Assembly: GCA_900100325.1 (NCBI GenBank)
Contig: LT629697.1
Location: forward strand, 1,426,001 to 1,490,000
Length of the DNA: 64,000 nucleotides
Direction: 5' to 3'
DNA from: Frankineae bacterium MT45
GTDB lineage: Bacteria > Actinomycetota > Actinomycetes > Mycobacteriales > Jatrophihabitantaceae
Below the pieces are notes generated by a model. That model was not told where the DNA came from, did no database searches, and worked only from the letters and a program-made list of their open reading frames with translations. Below are positions 1-8,727 of the stretch, in pieces. The translations under genes were made by a program, and so were the position numbers. The number at the start of each line of letters is the position of its first letter. Position 1 is the first letter of the stretch.

Positions 1-728
1 CTGGCCTGCGTGACGTAGTCGATGTGCTCGGTCAGCCCGGCGGCCTCCACCGCCCGCTCCAGCTGAAGCTCCCCCCAGCGCCCGCGGACCTGAGGCGCCC
101 GCAGGGCGTTGACCAGCTGCGAGGTCTCGCTGCGTAGCTGCTCCGACGTCTGCTGCATCGAGCCGAGCTGCTGCCGAAGGGCCGAGTAGGAGCCGGTGCG
201 ATCCTTCTCGACCTCGCCGATCTGCTGCTGAACCCGATCCAGCGACTCCCGCAGCGGTGCGACCAGAGCGTCGATCGCCTGCTGGCGCTGGGCCAGATCG
301 CCGTCGGCGCTGGCCTTGGCGCTGGCCAGGCGGGACTCAGCCATAGCGACGAAGGCCTCGTTGTTCTTGGCGAGCGCCTCGGCTGAGAGGGCGACGAACG
401 CCTCGCGGAGTTGCTTCTCGGTGCTGGCCAGCAGCGCTTCGCGATCCTGCGCCGCGGCTCGTTCGCCGGCCAGGCTGGCGTGCAGAGCGGCCAGTTCGCT
501 CTCCAGTTCGGCGCGCGCGGCGGCGCTCTCGGCCTGAATTCGGGCCTGCTCGGCCGCCGCCTCGGCCTGCTCAGCGGCCCGTTCGCGGACCGAGCGCTCG
601 GCAACTACGGCCGCCTCCTGCGTCGCGGTAAGTACGGCGGCGGCCGCCCGCTGACCGGCGACGAGCCAGCCGATCACTGCTCCGGCGGCGAGCGCGAGCA
701 GAACCAGAACGACGGTGGTGACATCCAT
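1..728 (-). CDS. rmuC: DNA recombination protein RmuC, partial (C-terminus beyond left edge)
   Basis: Read on the minus strand from the ATG at 728, this gives about 242 residues and runs off the left edge with no stop. An N-terminal hydrophobic segment (about residues 5-25) is followed by a long Ala/Glu/Gln-rich coiled coil (about 30-200). Then comes the start of the RmuC core, LRAPQVRGRWGELQLE, ending in GLTEHIDYVTQA. The order membrane anchor, coiled coil, RmuC nuclease-like core is the family arrangement. RmuC limits inversion at short inverted repeats and is thought to act as a membrane-tethered nuclease; that role comes from the family. The gene is divergent from ychF. The start is the first ATG giving a normal membrane anchor. 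Confidence 0.9.
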   Translation of the reverse strand, partial: MDVTTVVLVLLALAAGAVIGWLVAGQRAAAAVLTATQEAAVVAERSVRERAAEQAEAAAEQARIQAESAAARAELESELAALHASLAGERAAAQDREALLASTEKQLREAFVALSAEALAKNNEAFVAMAESRLASAKASADGDLAQRQQAIDALVAPLRESLDRVQQQIGEVEKDRTGSYSALRQQLGSMQQTSEQLRSETSQLVNALRAPQVRGRWGELQLERAVEAAGLTEHIDYVTQA

Positions 729-855
729 AGTCACGATGCTGGCATCCGGGTCTGACAATTTCGGCCAGCGACTCCCGCTCGGGGTGGCGAAATCGGGCCG
801 ACCCGGCGGCAGAACCGGCCCGAGGAGCCACGGAAGGCAGATAGTATGGCCTCCC

Positions 856-1929
856 GTGGCACTAACTATCGGCATCGTCGGCCTGCCCAACGTCGGCAAA
901 TCAACGCTCTTCAACGCGCTCACCAAGAATGACGTGCTGGCGGCGAACTACCCCTTCGCGACGATCGAGCCCAACGTCGGCGTGGTCGGCGTGCCGGACG
1001 CGCGACTGCAGGTGCTGGCGAAGATCTTCGGTTCGGCCAAGATCATCCCGTCCACGGTCTCCTTCGTCGATATCGCCGGCATCGTGAAGGGCGCCAGTGA
1101 AGGGGCCGGGCTGGGCAACAAGTTCCTGGCCAACATCCGCGAGGCCGACGCCATCTGTCAGGTGATTCGCGCCTTCAGCGACCCCGACGTGGTGCACGTC
1201 GACGGCAAGATCTCGCCCAAGGACGACATCGAGACGATCAACACCGAGTTGCTGCTGGCCGACATGCAGACCATCGAGAACGTGCTGCCGCGCCTGCAGA
1301 AGGAGGTCCGGCTGCACAAGGACCGCGCCGTCGTGCTCGCCGCGGTCGAGGAGGCGCAGAAGGTGCTCGAGGCCGGCCAGACGATCTTCGCCGCCGGGCT
1401 CGACCCGGAGCCGCTGCGCGAGCTCCACCTGATGACGGCTAAGCCGTTTATCTATGTCTTCAACGTCGACCCCGACGAGATTGCGAACGCCGAGTTCACC
1501 GACGACCTGCGGGCCCTCGTCGCCCCGGCCGAGGCGATCTTCCTCGACGCCAAGACCGAAGCCGAGCTGATCGAGCTCGACGACGAGGAGGCGCTGGAGC
1601 TGCTGCAGTCGATGGGGCAGCAGGAGTCGGGAATCGACCAGCTGGCCCGGGTCGGCTTCAACACCCTGGGGCTGCAGTCGTATCTGACCGCGGGCCCCAA
1701 GGAGGCGCGGGCCTGGACGATTCATCGCGGGGCCACCGCGCCGCAGGCGGCCGGCGTGATCCACACCGACTTCGAGCGTGGCTTCATCAAGGCCGAGGTC
1801 GTCTCCTTCGACGATCTGGTCGCTGGTGGTTCGATGGCGGCGGCGAAGGCGGCCGGAAAGGTCCGCATCGAAGGCAAGGACTACATCATGGCCGACGGTG
1901 ATGTCGTGGAGTTCCGCTTCAACGTCTAG
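856..1929 (+). CDS. ychF: Redox-regulated ATPase YchF (Obg-like)
   Basis: A 357-residue protein, close to the usual 363. The P-loop GLPNVGKST is at residues 9-17. The G4-equivalent motif is NVDPDE instead of NKxD, which is the YchF hallmark explaining its ATP preference. The C-terminus carries the TGS domain ([20 protein letters not shown], then a [11 protein letters not shown] stretch and VVEFRFNV). The GTG at 856 is chosen because it places [12 protein letters not shown] at the N-terminus, as in the family. An upstream in-frame extension exists but has no family character. YchF is a universally conserved ribosome-associated ATPase linked to stress responses. Divergent from rmuC. Confidence 0.96.
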   Translation: MALTIGIVGLPNVGKSTLFNALTKNDVLAANYPFATIEPNVGVVGVPDARLQVLAKIFGSAKIIPSTVSFVDIAGIVKGASEGAGLGNKFLANIREADAICQVIRAFSDPDVVHVDGKISPKDDIETINTELLLADMQTIENVLPRLQKEVRLHKDRAVVLAAVEEAQKVLEAGQTIFAAGLDPEPLRELHLMTAKPFIYVFNVDPDEIANAEFTDDLRALVAPAEAIFLDAKTEAELIELDDEEALELLQSMGQQESGIDQLARVGFNTLGLQSYLTAGPKEARAWTIHRGATAPQAAGVIHTDFERGFIKAEVVSFDDLVAGGSMAAAKAAGKVRIEGKDYIMADGDVVEFRFNV

Positions 1930-2017
1930 CGGGGGCCGCGTGGCGCACGGATTCCGGGCTTCCGCTGCCTGTTGGCGCTCGAGCTCACCAAAGGCCCGTA
2001 GTGCTCTCCCGGGTCTC

Positions 2018-2044
2018 GCCGTCGCCCTCAACGACGGCGACGGC
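2018..2044 (+). terminator. Possible hairpin terminator after ychF
   Basis: GCCGTCGCC at 2018-2026 pairs with GGCGACGGC at 2036-2044, leaving a 9-base loop, about 90 bases after the ychF stop. No T-tract follows. The neighbouring gene is convergent, so a terminator is expected here, but the hairpin is short and could be chance in GC-rich DNA. Confidence 0.3.
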
Positions 2045-2079
2045 GCTCGCGGCCCACTTATGCGGGAGCCGCCGAAGAC

Positions 2080-2380
2080 CTAGCACTCATACGCCGCGTT
2101 CAACCGTTCGGTGATCCGATCGACTGTCGGGCCATGGAACGGGTCGGTTGACGCGATCCCCATGCTGCGCGCCGCATCCGAGAGCGCTACCCACGTCTCG
2201 TTCGGCGCGCGTTGGCTGATCGCGGCGTCTACGAGGGTTCAACGAAACGCCCAACTCATCGCTATTGAGGAACTCCTCGTAGTGCAGTAGCTCTTCGTCA
2301 TTGGGATCAGTGAGCTGACCGCGAGCCGATCCGAGCATCTGCTGGCTCATGGTCCACTGCTCGGGCAGTCGCTCAGACAC
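2080..2380 (-). pseudogene. Frameshifted small acidic protein, possibly MafI/Imm-like
   Basis: The minus strand from the GTG at 2380 (preceded by GAGGGG) reads VSERLPEQWT, then an acidic helical stretch with NDEELLHYEEFLNSDELGV. After SLN this frame turns into Arg-rich nonsense. One frame over, the reading continues sensibly from TLVDAAISQRAPNETW through ITERLNAAYEC to a TAG at 2080-2082. The join is at about 2242, where one missing base inside AACCCTC would restore L-N-T-L-V-D. The joined product would be about 99 residues. The pattern of an acidic helix followed by a second helix resembles small immunity-type proteins, but that likeness is from memory. Either a real decay event or a sequencing error fits. 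Confidence 0.55.
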
Positions 2381-2673
2381 AGTCCCCTCATCGGTCGATG
2401 TCCCTGCGCGGATCGGGATGTAGTTGGTACGGGCATCTGCGACGCAGAGGTGACCACACGGCCCTGCTGGGGCGGCGCTACCGATCACGCGGTAACGGCG
2501 ACGAACTCAGCCAACATCAGACTAGAGAGGCCGAACGGGGAAGCGATCCGCGTTTGCCGTCGATATCGAACTAGCTGGAGAGGCAGAGAACGAAAATCCG
2601 TTCCGTGGTTGCAGAACAGAATTCCATCCTGCACACTATGGAGGTCAGATCGCCGAACCGAAAGGAAATGATC

Positions 2674-3300
2674 ATGACGGATGTACTGAGCGCAGCCCTC
2701 CCTGCCGAGGGGACGGCCGCGCACTTCCTCACCTTCTTGGATTGGGCGGAGAAGAAGGGCGAGTTACCCAGCACCACGGTCCAGAACTGGCGAAACGCCT
2801 CGAACAAGGTGCTCGAGGTCGAGGCCGACTGGCAGAACCTTGACGTGGTGAAGTTCGATCTGGACGCTCACCTCGCACGGTTTCAGACACTGAAGCGGAC
2901 CGCCTATACCGAAGGGTCGATGAGCGCGTACAAGAACCGCACCAAGGCGGCCATCGAGTCGTACCGGCGGTGGTTGGCCAATCCGGGATCCACTGACTGG
3001 AAGCCGAAGGCGGGTACCCCGAGGACTGCAAAGAACGGCGACGCCAAAGTCAGCAAGAAGTCGCCCGGAACGTTGACCGATAGCGAGCCGAAGCAGGGCG
3101 CGAACGCCAGTGTTGGACACGTTCCGCCGCTTCGGGCTTCTTTGATCGAGTACCCGTTCCCGCTTCGACCAGGCGTTCAGGCGCGGATCGTGCTGCCAGA
3201 GGATCTGACCGAGAAGGAATCGAAGCGCGTTAGCCGGTTCGTAGAGAGCTTGGCGTTCACCGAGCAGCTCGCGATCACTGCTGGACCTGACGTCGAGTAG
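2674..3300 (+). CDS. Hypothetical protein with integrase-like helical N-terminal domain
   Basis: A 208-residue product with no recognised function. Residues about 10-100 form an all-helical stretch (HFLTFLDWAEKKGEL, then STTVQNWRNASNKVLEVE, then MSAYKNRTKAAIESYRRWL). This looks like the SAM-like core-binding domain at the N-terminus of tyrosine recombinases, but no catalytic domain follows. A polar Lys/Ser/Thr linker leads to a C-terminal segment starting YPFPLRPGVQARIVLPEDLT and ending near RFVESLAF, a pattern common in actinobacterial accessory proteins. The start at 2674 is preferred over 2668 because AAAGGA at 2661-2666 is correctly spaced only for 2674. A strong terminator follows within 3 bases. 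Accessory character is inferred from the decayed neighbour. Confidence 0.7.
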   Translation: MTDVLSAALPAEGTAAHFLTFLDWAEKKGELPSTTVQNWRNASNKVLEVEADWQNLDVVKFDLDAHLARFQTLKRTAYTEGSMSAYKNRTKAAIESYRRWLANPGSTDWKPKAGTPRTAKNGDAKVSKKSPGTLTDSEPKQGANASVGHVPPLRASLIEYPFPLRPGVQARIVLPEDLTEKESKRVSRFVESLAFTEQLAITAGPDVE

Positions 3301-3302
3301 GG

Positions 3303-3343
3303 CCGACGGGCCGGGGCAAGTAGAAGTTGCCCCGGCCCGTCGG
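3303..3343 (+). terminator. Strong hairpin terminator
   Basis: A 17-bp uninterrupted stem (3303-3319 with 3327-3343) and a 7-base loop begin 3 bases after the stop at 3300. No U-tract follows, as is usual for actinobacterial terminators. The remaining bases up to 3550 show no gene or clear site. Confidence 0.75.
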
Positions 3344-3550
3344 GTCAAGGCTACGACAACAACGTGGTGGGGGCTATGGGGCGGCCCACGTCGAGGGCCT
3401 CAAATGGCAGATCGCTGCAGCACCGTCACAAGTCGTCTCTGGCGATCCTCCACATATAGCTGGGGTTCTCGGCGAGGCTTTTGCGGCGTCGAGTCCGCCT
3501 AGCGTCTGAGTAGGCCACCGGTCGCCCTTTCGGCTAGCTAGGGTAGTCAC

Positions 3551-4216
3551 ATGCACGTTGGCCGGGTGGTCGATCTATCGGTGCCGATCGATGCGAATAC
3601 CCAGCTCTACCCGGGTGATCCGCCGGTCAGGTTCTCCAGGGCGGCGACCATCGAACCTGACGGATTCAATCTCCTCAGCATCGAGATGGGTTCACAGAGC
3701 GGGACGAACTGCGACGCGCCGTACCACTTCCTTGCGTCCGGAGCGAGCATTGACGAGCTGGACCTGCGTCTGTTCACCGGTCGGGGCGTCATCATCGACG
3801 TCCTCGGAAGGGGCGACCGCACCGCGATCACCCGAACCGATGTCGCGCCTTACCTCGACGACTTCACGCCCGGCGCCATCGCCCTGTTCCATACCGGATG
3901 GCCTGAATTTTACGGAACATCGCGCTACCTCGATCATCCTTACCTGAGCCTCGAGGCCTGCCAGGACCTCCTCGACCGTGGCGTCAAGACGTTCTGCCTC
4001 GACACGATGAGCATCGACGAGACGCCGGATGCGAACCATCCGGGCGATGGATTCCCGGTACATCGGCTGATCGCCGAGGCCGGCGGCGTCGTCGTGGAGA
4101 ACCTGCGCGCACTGGACGAGATCGACTTTGAGCCGCTGATCACAGTCTTTCCGCTCCGACTCACCGGGGCCGACGGTGCGCCGGCCCGAGCCGTGGCCAT
4201 CGAGTTGCGGCCGTGA
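3551..4216 (+). CDS. Cyclase-family (kynurenine formamidase-like) hydrolase with altered metal motif
   Basis: A 221-residue protein matching the putative cyclase/kynurenine formamidase fold (PF04199). It opens with RVVDLSVPIDANTQLYPGDPP and ends with a short C-terminal strand. The family metal motif HxGTHxDxPxH appears here as QSGTNCDAPYH. The Asp and last His are kept, but the first His is Gln and the second is Asn. A further conserved stretch, FCLDTMSIDETPDANHPGDG, fits the family. Members hydrolyse formamides or cyclic amides using Mn or Zn; with two ligands changed, metal binding may be altered. It shares GTGA with the next gene, so the two are probably co-transcribed. The substrate cannot be told from sequence. 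Confidence 0.8.
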   Translation: MHVGRVVDLSVPIDANTQLYPGDPPVRFSRAATIEPDGFNLLSIEMGSQSGTNCDAPYHFLASGASIDELDLRLFTGRGVIIDVLGRGDRTAITRTDVAPYLDDFTPGAIALFHTGWPEFYGTSRYLDHPYLSLEACQDLLDRGVKTFCLDTMSIDETPDANHPGDGFPVHRLIAEAGGVVVENLRALDEIDFEPLITVFPLRLTGADGAPARAVAIELRP

Positions 4217-4920
4217 CGAAGCGATCAGCTGCCCTGATCGTTGCCGTCAGTTGCGCGGCGCTGCTGGTCAGCGGGTGCACCTCCGCGAACCGTGAACTAC
4301 CGCATTCGAGTTCGCCGAAGGCCTTCACCACTCGCCTGGTTGCGTTCGGGCACTCCTACGTCGTCGGGGTCGGGGCGAGTTCACTCTCCAGAAGCTGGCC
4401 GGTGATCGCGGCGGCGGGCGCCTGCCGTGCCCTCGTGAACTACGCGCACAGCGGGGATCGGGTCGCGCAGACTGAGGCGATCGTCGACCAGCAGGCGCCC
4501 ACGCTCCTCCCGAGCGACGTGGTGGCCATCCAGATCGGAATCAACGACGTCCGCAGCACCGGCCCCGACCCGGTGGCCGTCGCTGACTATCAGGCCCGGT
4601 TGGGGAGCATCCTCCGTACTTTAAAGGGCCATCGGGTGCTCCTGGTCGAGGCCGACCCGTTGCCGGTGACGCCCACGATGGCCGCTTGGGCCAACGGGAG
4701 CCCGGCGACGCTTGCCAGCTACAACAAGGCGATGGAGGCGGCAGCCGCTCAGGCGGACACCTCGCCGGCGGCCCAGGTCACTCTGGTCAGGGCGCCGGCC
4801 AGCTGGAACCCGGCCGCCGACATCGCCGCCGATCAGCTTCACCCCAACGACGCCGGCCATGCACTCATCGCCGCTTCGGTGGATCACGCCCTGAACGCTG
4901 CCGGAATCCGCTGTAGCTAA
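4213..4920 (+). CDS. SGNH/GDSL-family hydrolase lipoprotein
   Basis: A 235-residue secreted protein. The signal peptide ends in the lipobox LLVSGC (Cys at about 22). SGNH blocks follow: block I FGHSYVVG (GHS in place of GDS), block III IGINDVR with the Asn, and block V DQLHPNDAGH with the Asp and His. This predicts an outward-facing lipid-anchored esterase or acyl-hydrolase. The GTG start overlaps the previous stop by four bases. The pairing with a cyclase-family hydrolase is unusual; a shared substrate is possible but unproven. Confidence 0.82.
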   Translation: MTKRSAALIVAVSCAALLVSGCTSANRELPHSSSPKAFTTRLVAFGHSYVVGVGASSLSRSWPVIAAAGACRALVNYAHSGDRVAQTEAIVDQQAPTLLPSDVVAIQIGINDVRSTGPDPVAVADYQARLGSILRTLKGHRVLLVEADPLPVTPTMAAWANGSPATLASYNKAMEAAAAQADTSPAAQVTLVRAPASWNPAADIAADQLHPNDAGHALIAASVDHALNAAGIRCS

Positions 4921-5079
4921 GGGCATTCACCCTCTGCGCGCGCTTCGAATCGCGCAGTCACGAATTTTGCGAGAAGATGTCCGGGAAAGCTGTTGGTCGC
5001 GATTGTTCGGGAGTCGATCCGCGACCTGGTGTCTGGGGACCACACCACACGGAAGACCACGGAAGGTTCCGAACTAAAC

Positions 5080-5589
5080 ATGACAGATACGTTCCCCGAC
5101 GTCCGCCATGCGCCAGAACGAGCCGGCCTTGACGCTGGACCTGATCGCGCGGGCCTCGATGCCTCCCTCGCCTCAGTGCGGGCGCTGCGTGACCTGATGC
5201 TCGTCGGAGAGCAGTTTCGCCAGGCCACAGCGGAGCATTTCGGGGTTGGCGTCACCGAGACGATCGCCATCTCCTACCTCTCTGCTGAGGGGCCGCTCAC
5301 GCCGCGACAGCTGTCGCAGCGCCTCGGCCTCACCCCGAGCAGCGTCACCTCGGTGCTGGATCGACTGGAGACGGCCGGCATGGCCGAGCGGGCCCGTCAC
5401 GCCACCGACCGCCGACAGATCACCATCACCATCACCCCCTACGGCCAGTCCGCGATGACCTGGACTCAGTTGCACCTCGAGAAGGCACTTCGGGAACTGG
5501 GCACCGAGCGACTCCCAGACACGTCGGGAATTCTCGGCGAACTGGCGGTCCATCTGGCGGCCCAGACCGCCGTCGTCCGACTGGCCTGA
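5080..5589 (+). CDS. MarR-family transcriptional regulator
   Basis: A 169-residue protein with the MarR winged helix: helix-turn-helix LTPRQLSQRLGLTPSSVTSV (about 84-103), recognition and wing region LDRLETAGMAERARHATDRR, and a beta-wing ITITITPYG. The first 45 residues are a disordered Asp/Ala/Arg-rich extension. The ATG at 5080 follows GGAAGG at 5061-5066 with a long spacing. The ligand is unknown, and neither neighbour is an obvious target such as an efflux pump. Confidence 0.85.
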   Translation: MTDTFPDVRHAPERAGLDAGPDRAGLDASLASVRALRDLMLVGEQFRQATAEHFGVGVTETIAISYLSAEGPLTPRQLSQRLGLTPSSVTSVLDRLETAGMAERARHATDRRQITITITPYGQSAMTWTQLHLEKALRELGTERLPDTSGILGELAVHLAAQTAVVRLA

Positions 5590-5631
5590 TCCTGACAGGC
5601 CGACGCCGCGTCTAGCCGCTATATTCCGCGA

Positions 5632-6366
5632 GTGAGAAATGTTCGAGTCGGCATCGTCGTGGCAATCGGCGCTGCCGTCACCCTGCTCAGTGGCTGCGCC
5701 ACGGTGGTGACCGGTACGCCGACCAAGGGCGTCGCCGCCTTCCCGTCGACGGCCGCTCCGAGCTCGGAGTCGCCATCCGCCTCGTCGCCGACGGATGCCC
5801 AGCCGACCGACGCCGGCTCCACCGATGACGAGTCCCCGATCGCTCGCGCCCAGCTGCTGACCGCCGATGAGCTACCTGCTGCCTGGCGGGTGGACACCGC
5901 TCCCGGTGGTGACTCAAGCGATCCGGGAACCCATGAGCCGAGTTGCCTGGACGACGTGGCCGTCGGCTACGCAGTCGACGACTACGCCGAGGGGGATTGG
6001 GTCAGGGACAGCGAGGACTCTGGCATCTGGCTCACCGAGACCATCGGCCTGGCCCGGAGCGTAGACGAGGCCAAGGACGTGGTGGACACCTCGCTTCAGG
6101 ACTTCCTCGACTGCCGCAAGATCGCGTACGGCTCCGGTTCCTCGCGCTTCCTCGGCGCGATGACCCCGATCTCGGCCACCAACCATCCAGATGACTCCCA
6201 TGCGTACAAGCTCGTCTTCACCGTCGGCGGCGATAGCTACACCTTCTATTACGAGTTGATCCGCAAGGGGTCCACGCTCATGGACGTGCTGGCCGGCGGG
6301 TACCACCCGGTGACCCAGGCCGCCTTCGAGCAGATCGTCGCCAAGGCGTACCAGAAGCTGAAGTGA
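5632..6366 (+). CDS. Secreted lipoprotein of unknown function
   Basis: A 244-residue product with an N-terminal signal peptide and lipobox LLSGC (Cys at about 23). A low-complexity Ser/Pro/Thr/Asp linker (about 35-70) follows, then a globular domain from about 75. That domain has a conserved-looking FLDCRK stretch and a C-terminal YYELIRKGSTLMDVLAGGYH. This layout resembles actinobacterial PknH-sensor-like or lpq-type lipoproteins, but I cannot assign a family. It follows the MarR gene by 42 bases and may be its own unit. Confidence 0.75.
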   Translation: MRNVRVGIVVAIGAAVTLLSGCATVVTGTPTKGVAAFPSTAAPSSESPSASSPTDAQPTDAGSTDDESPIARAQLLTADELPAAWRVDTAPGGDSSDPGTHEPSCLDDVAVGYAVDDYAEGDWVRDSEDSGIWLTETIGLARSVDEAKDVVDTSLQDFLDCRKIAYGSGSSRFLGAMTPISATNHPDDSHAYKLVFTVGGDSYTFYYELIRKGSTLMDVLAGGYHPVTQAAFEQIVAKAYQKLK

Positions 6367-6416
6367 GCTCTGGGCCCGCGCCGTCCGCGGGCGTCCGTGC
6401 TTAGAATTGCCCGGAT

Positions 6417-6953
6417 ATGACAGCCACCGCATCGTCCTCCTCGAGCGCCGGCCGCACCCGGCGCTGGCGCACGGTGAGCGGGAAGTGGAGCGGACGGGTC
6501 TCCGCGGCGCTGCCGTCGGTCTTTGCGCTCGCCTTCTGGGTCGCGGCGCCACTCTTCTGTCTGTACGCGGTCCTCATCGGCGTCCCGCAGTTAGCGCACA
6601 ACTACAACGACAAGGCGGTCGGGATCACCGGCACCTTCACCGCGACGTCGCACAACTGCCAGCAGCAGCTCTGCATCACCTCCGGCACCTTCACAAGCGA
6701 CGACAAGCGCCTGGTCGAGCCGGATCTGATCGGTGATTTCCGCTGGCCCGTCGGCTCCACCAGCCGCGCCGCCTACAACGCAGGTTCCGGAGAGATCACC
6801 GGAATCGCTGATGTGTGGGATCCCACACCCACGCTGGTGGGGGTCGCCGGAAGTGCAGTTTTTCTGAGTTTGTGGGGATATTTGGTTGTCGTCACCCGGC
6901 GGCGTCGTCGGGGCGAAGCCAGCGTGGTCACGCCCTCGGTAGGAAACGGCTAG
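6417..6953 (+). CDS. Two-span membrane protein of unknown function
   Basis: A 178-residue product. A Ser/Ala/Arg-rich cytoplasmic start leads to a first membrane span (about 35-58, LAFWVAAPLFCLYAVLIGV). An extracytoplasmic domain of about 85 residues contains two close cysteines (HNCQQQLCITSG), likely a disulfide. A second span (about 140-160, VGVAGSAVFLSLWGYLVVV) is followed by an Arg-rich tail RRRRRGE. The layout suggests a small sensor or scaffold; no family recognised. Confidence 0.7.
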   Translation: MTATASSSSSAGRTRRWRTVSGKWSGRVSAALPSVFALAFWVAAPLFCLYAVLIGVPQLAHNYNDKAVGITGTFTATSHNCQQQLCITSGTFTSDDKRLVEPDLIGDFRWPVGSTSRAAYNAGSGEITGIADVWDPTPTLVGVAGSAVFLSLWGYLVVVTRRRRRGEASVVTPSVGNG

Positions 6954-7099
6954 ACTGGAGCCTGCTGGAGTAAGGCGTCTGCCTTCCAGCCCGCCATCAC
7001 GCGCGATTCACGCGCTGGGCTCGTGCCAGAACCGCCATGGAATTCGCGGATTGCCGGGACGTGCCGTCGTCCTTAAGGAATCCTTTGTCTCGCCCTGCC

Positions 7100-8725
7100 A
7101 TGTCCCGTTCCGCCTCAACTCAGGCCCACAACTCGCACGCTGCCCGTAGCCGTCCGGCTGGCTCCGGCGCCGGTCAGCACAACTCGTCAACCGGTCGCGG
7201 CAGCCACTCGCGCCCCTCCTCCCGCTCCTCGCGCCCGGCCCGCGGCGGCGCCACGCGTCCCCGTTCGCTCTGGGACGATCTGCCGGTTCAGGTCGTGCCG
7301 ACCGACAACCTCCCCGGCTTCGCCGAACTGGGTCTGCCGAAGTCCCTCATCACCGCCCTCGACCGGGCGGGAATCGCCACCCCGTTCCCGATCCAGGCCG
7401 CGACCATTCCCGACATCATCGCCGGACGCGACCTTCTAGGGCGTGCCGCCACCGGTGCCGGCAAGACGCTGGCCTTCGGCCTCCCGCTGATCGCGCGTCT
7501 GGAAGGTTCGGCCAGCCGCCCGCACCGCCCCCGTGGCCTGGTGCTGGTCCCCACCCGCGAGCTCGCGATGCAGGTGACTGACTCGATCGCTCCGCTGGCC
7601 GCATCCCGTCAGCTCAGCGTCCGCCTGGTCGCCGGTGGCCTGCCCATCAACAAGCAGATCAACTCGCTGGAGCGGGGCGTCGACGTCCTGGTCGCCACCC
7701 CCGGGCGCCTCATCGACCTGATCGAGCGACGCTCCTGCGATCTCTCCGAGGTCGAAGTGACTGTCCTGGACGAGGCCGACCACATGGCCGACCTCGGGTT
7801 CCTGCCGGTGGTCCGGCGCCTGCTCGACATGACGCCGAGCAACGGACAGCGACTGCTCTTCTCAGCGACCCTCGACGGAGACGTCGCCACGCTGGTCGAG
7901 AACTACCTGACCAACCCGTCGGTGCACGCGCTCAGCACGGCCGAGGCATCGGTCGACACGATGAGCCACCACGTCTTCCGGGTCAACCAGGCCGAGAAGT
8001 TCGACGTCACGGCCGCCATCGGCGCCCGCGAGGGTCGCACCATCATGTTCGTGCGCACCAAGCACGGTGCGGATCGCCTCTCCAAGCAGCTCGGCCGGGT
8101 TGGCGTCGCCTCCGGCGTGCTGCACGGTGGTCGCAGCCAGGGTCAGCGCACCCGGGCACTCGACGCGTTCAAGGACGGCAGCGTCCCGGTGCTCGTCGCC
8201 ACCGACGTCGCCGCCCGCGGCATCCACGTCGACGATGTTTCCCTCGTCCTGCACGTCGACCCGCCGGCCGACAGCAAGGACTACCTGCACCGCTCCGGAC
8301 GCACCGCCCGGGCCGGCACCAGCGGTGTCGTCGTCTCGCTCACGACGTCGGCCGACGAGCGGGCCGTGCGCAAACTGATGGTGGACGCCGGTGTGCGCCC
8401 CGATCAGCGTGACGTCACCCCGACCGACGCGGCGATGGCCGACGTCGCCGGTGCCAAGGCGCCGAGTGGTGTCGCGATCGTCGAGCGGGCGAACGCCTCC
8501 CGAGGCAACGGCGGAGGCCGCGGTGCGGGACGTCCGGGCGAGCGGTATGCCCGGGCCAGTGCGCGCTCCGGCGGATCGCGCAACAGCAGCGGCGGCGGCC
8601 GTACCGGGGGAGCCCGTGCCGGTCGTAGCGGAGCCGCAGCCGGTTCCACCGAAGGCAGCGGCCGTCCGGCCCGTCACCCCCAACATGCAGAACGGCGACC
8701 CCGCCGCGACCGGAGTGGAGCGTAA
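7100..8725 (+). CDS. DEAD-box ATP-dependent RNA helicase
   Basis: A 541-residue helicase with the full motif set: Q-motif FPIQAATIP, motif I AATGAGKT, Ia PTRELAMQ, II DEAD, III SAT, IV IMFVRTK, V ATDVAARG and VI HRSGRTARAG. The C-terminal tail from about residue 450 is rich in Gly/Arg/Ser (GNGGGRGAGRPGERYAR and similar), typical of RNA-binding tails. It remodels RNA, for example in ribosome assembly or cold adaptation. The start is uncertain: ATG 7100 gives a more natural N-terminus than ATG 7037. The leader (6954-7099) can fold at 6964-6990. The stop lies 2 bases before typA, so the two genes form a unit. Confidence 0.93.
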   Translation: MSRSASTQAHNSHAARSRPAGSGAGQHNSSTGRGSHSRPSSRSSRPARGGATRPRSLWDDLPVQVVPTDNLPGFAELGLPKSLITALDRAGIATPFPIQAATIPDIIAGRDLLGRAATGAGKTLAFGLPLIARLEGSASRPHRPRGLVLVPTRELAMQVTDSIAPLAASRQLSVRLVAGGLPINKQINSLERGVDVLVATPGRLIDLIERRSCDLSEVEVTVLDEADHMADLGFLPVVRRLLDMTPSNGQRLLFSATLDGDVATLVENYLTNPSVHALSTAEASVDTMSHHVFRVNQAEKFDVTAAIGAREGRTIMFVRTKHGADRLSKQLGRVGVASGVLHGGRSQGQRTRALDAFKDGSVPVLVATDVAARGIHVDDVSLVLHVDPPADSKDYLHRSGRTARAGTSGVVVSLTTSADERAVRKLMVDAGVRPDQRDVTPTDAAMADVAGAKAPSGVAIVERANASRGNGGGRGAGRPGERYARASARSGGSRNSSGGGRTGGARAGRSGAAAGSTEGSGRPARHPQHAERRPRRDRSGA

Positions 8726-8727
8726 CC

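Noticed and set aside
901-2031. Long minus-strand open frame opposite ychF (376 codons)
   Set aside because: Arg/Gly/Asp-rich composition with no domain; it is the antisense shadow of ychF in GC-rich DNA.
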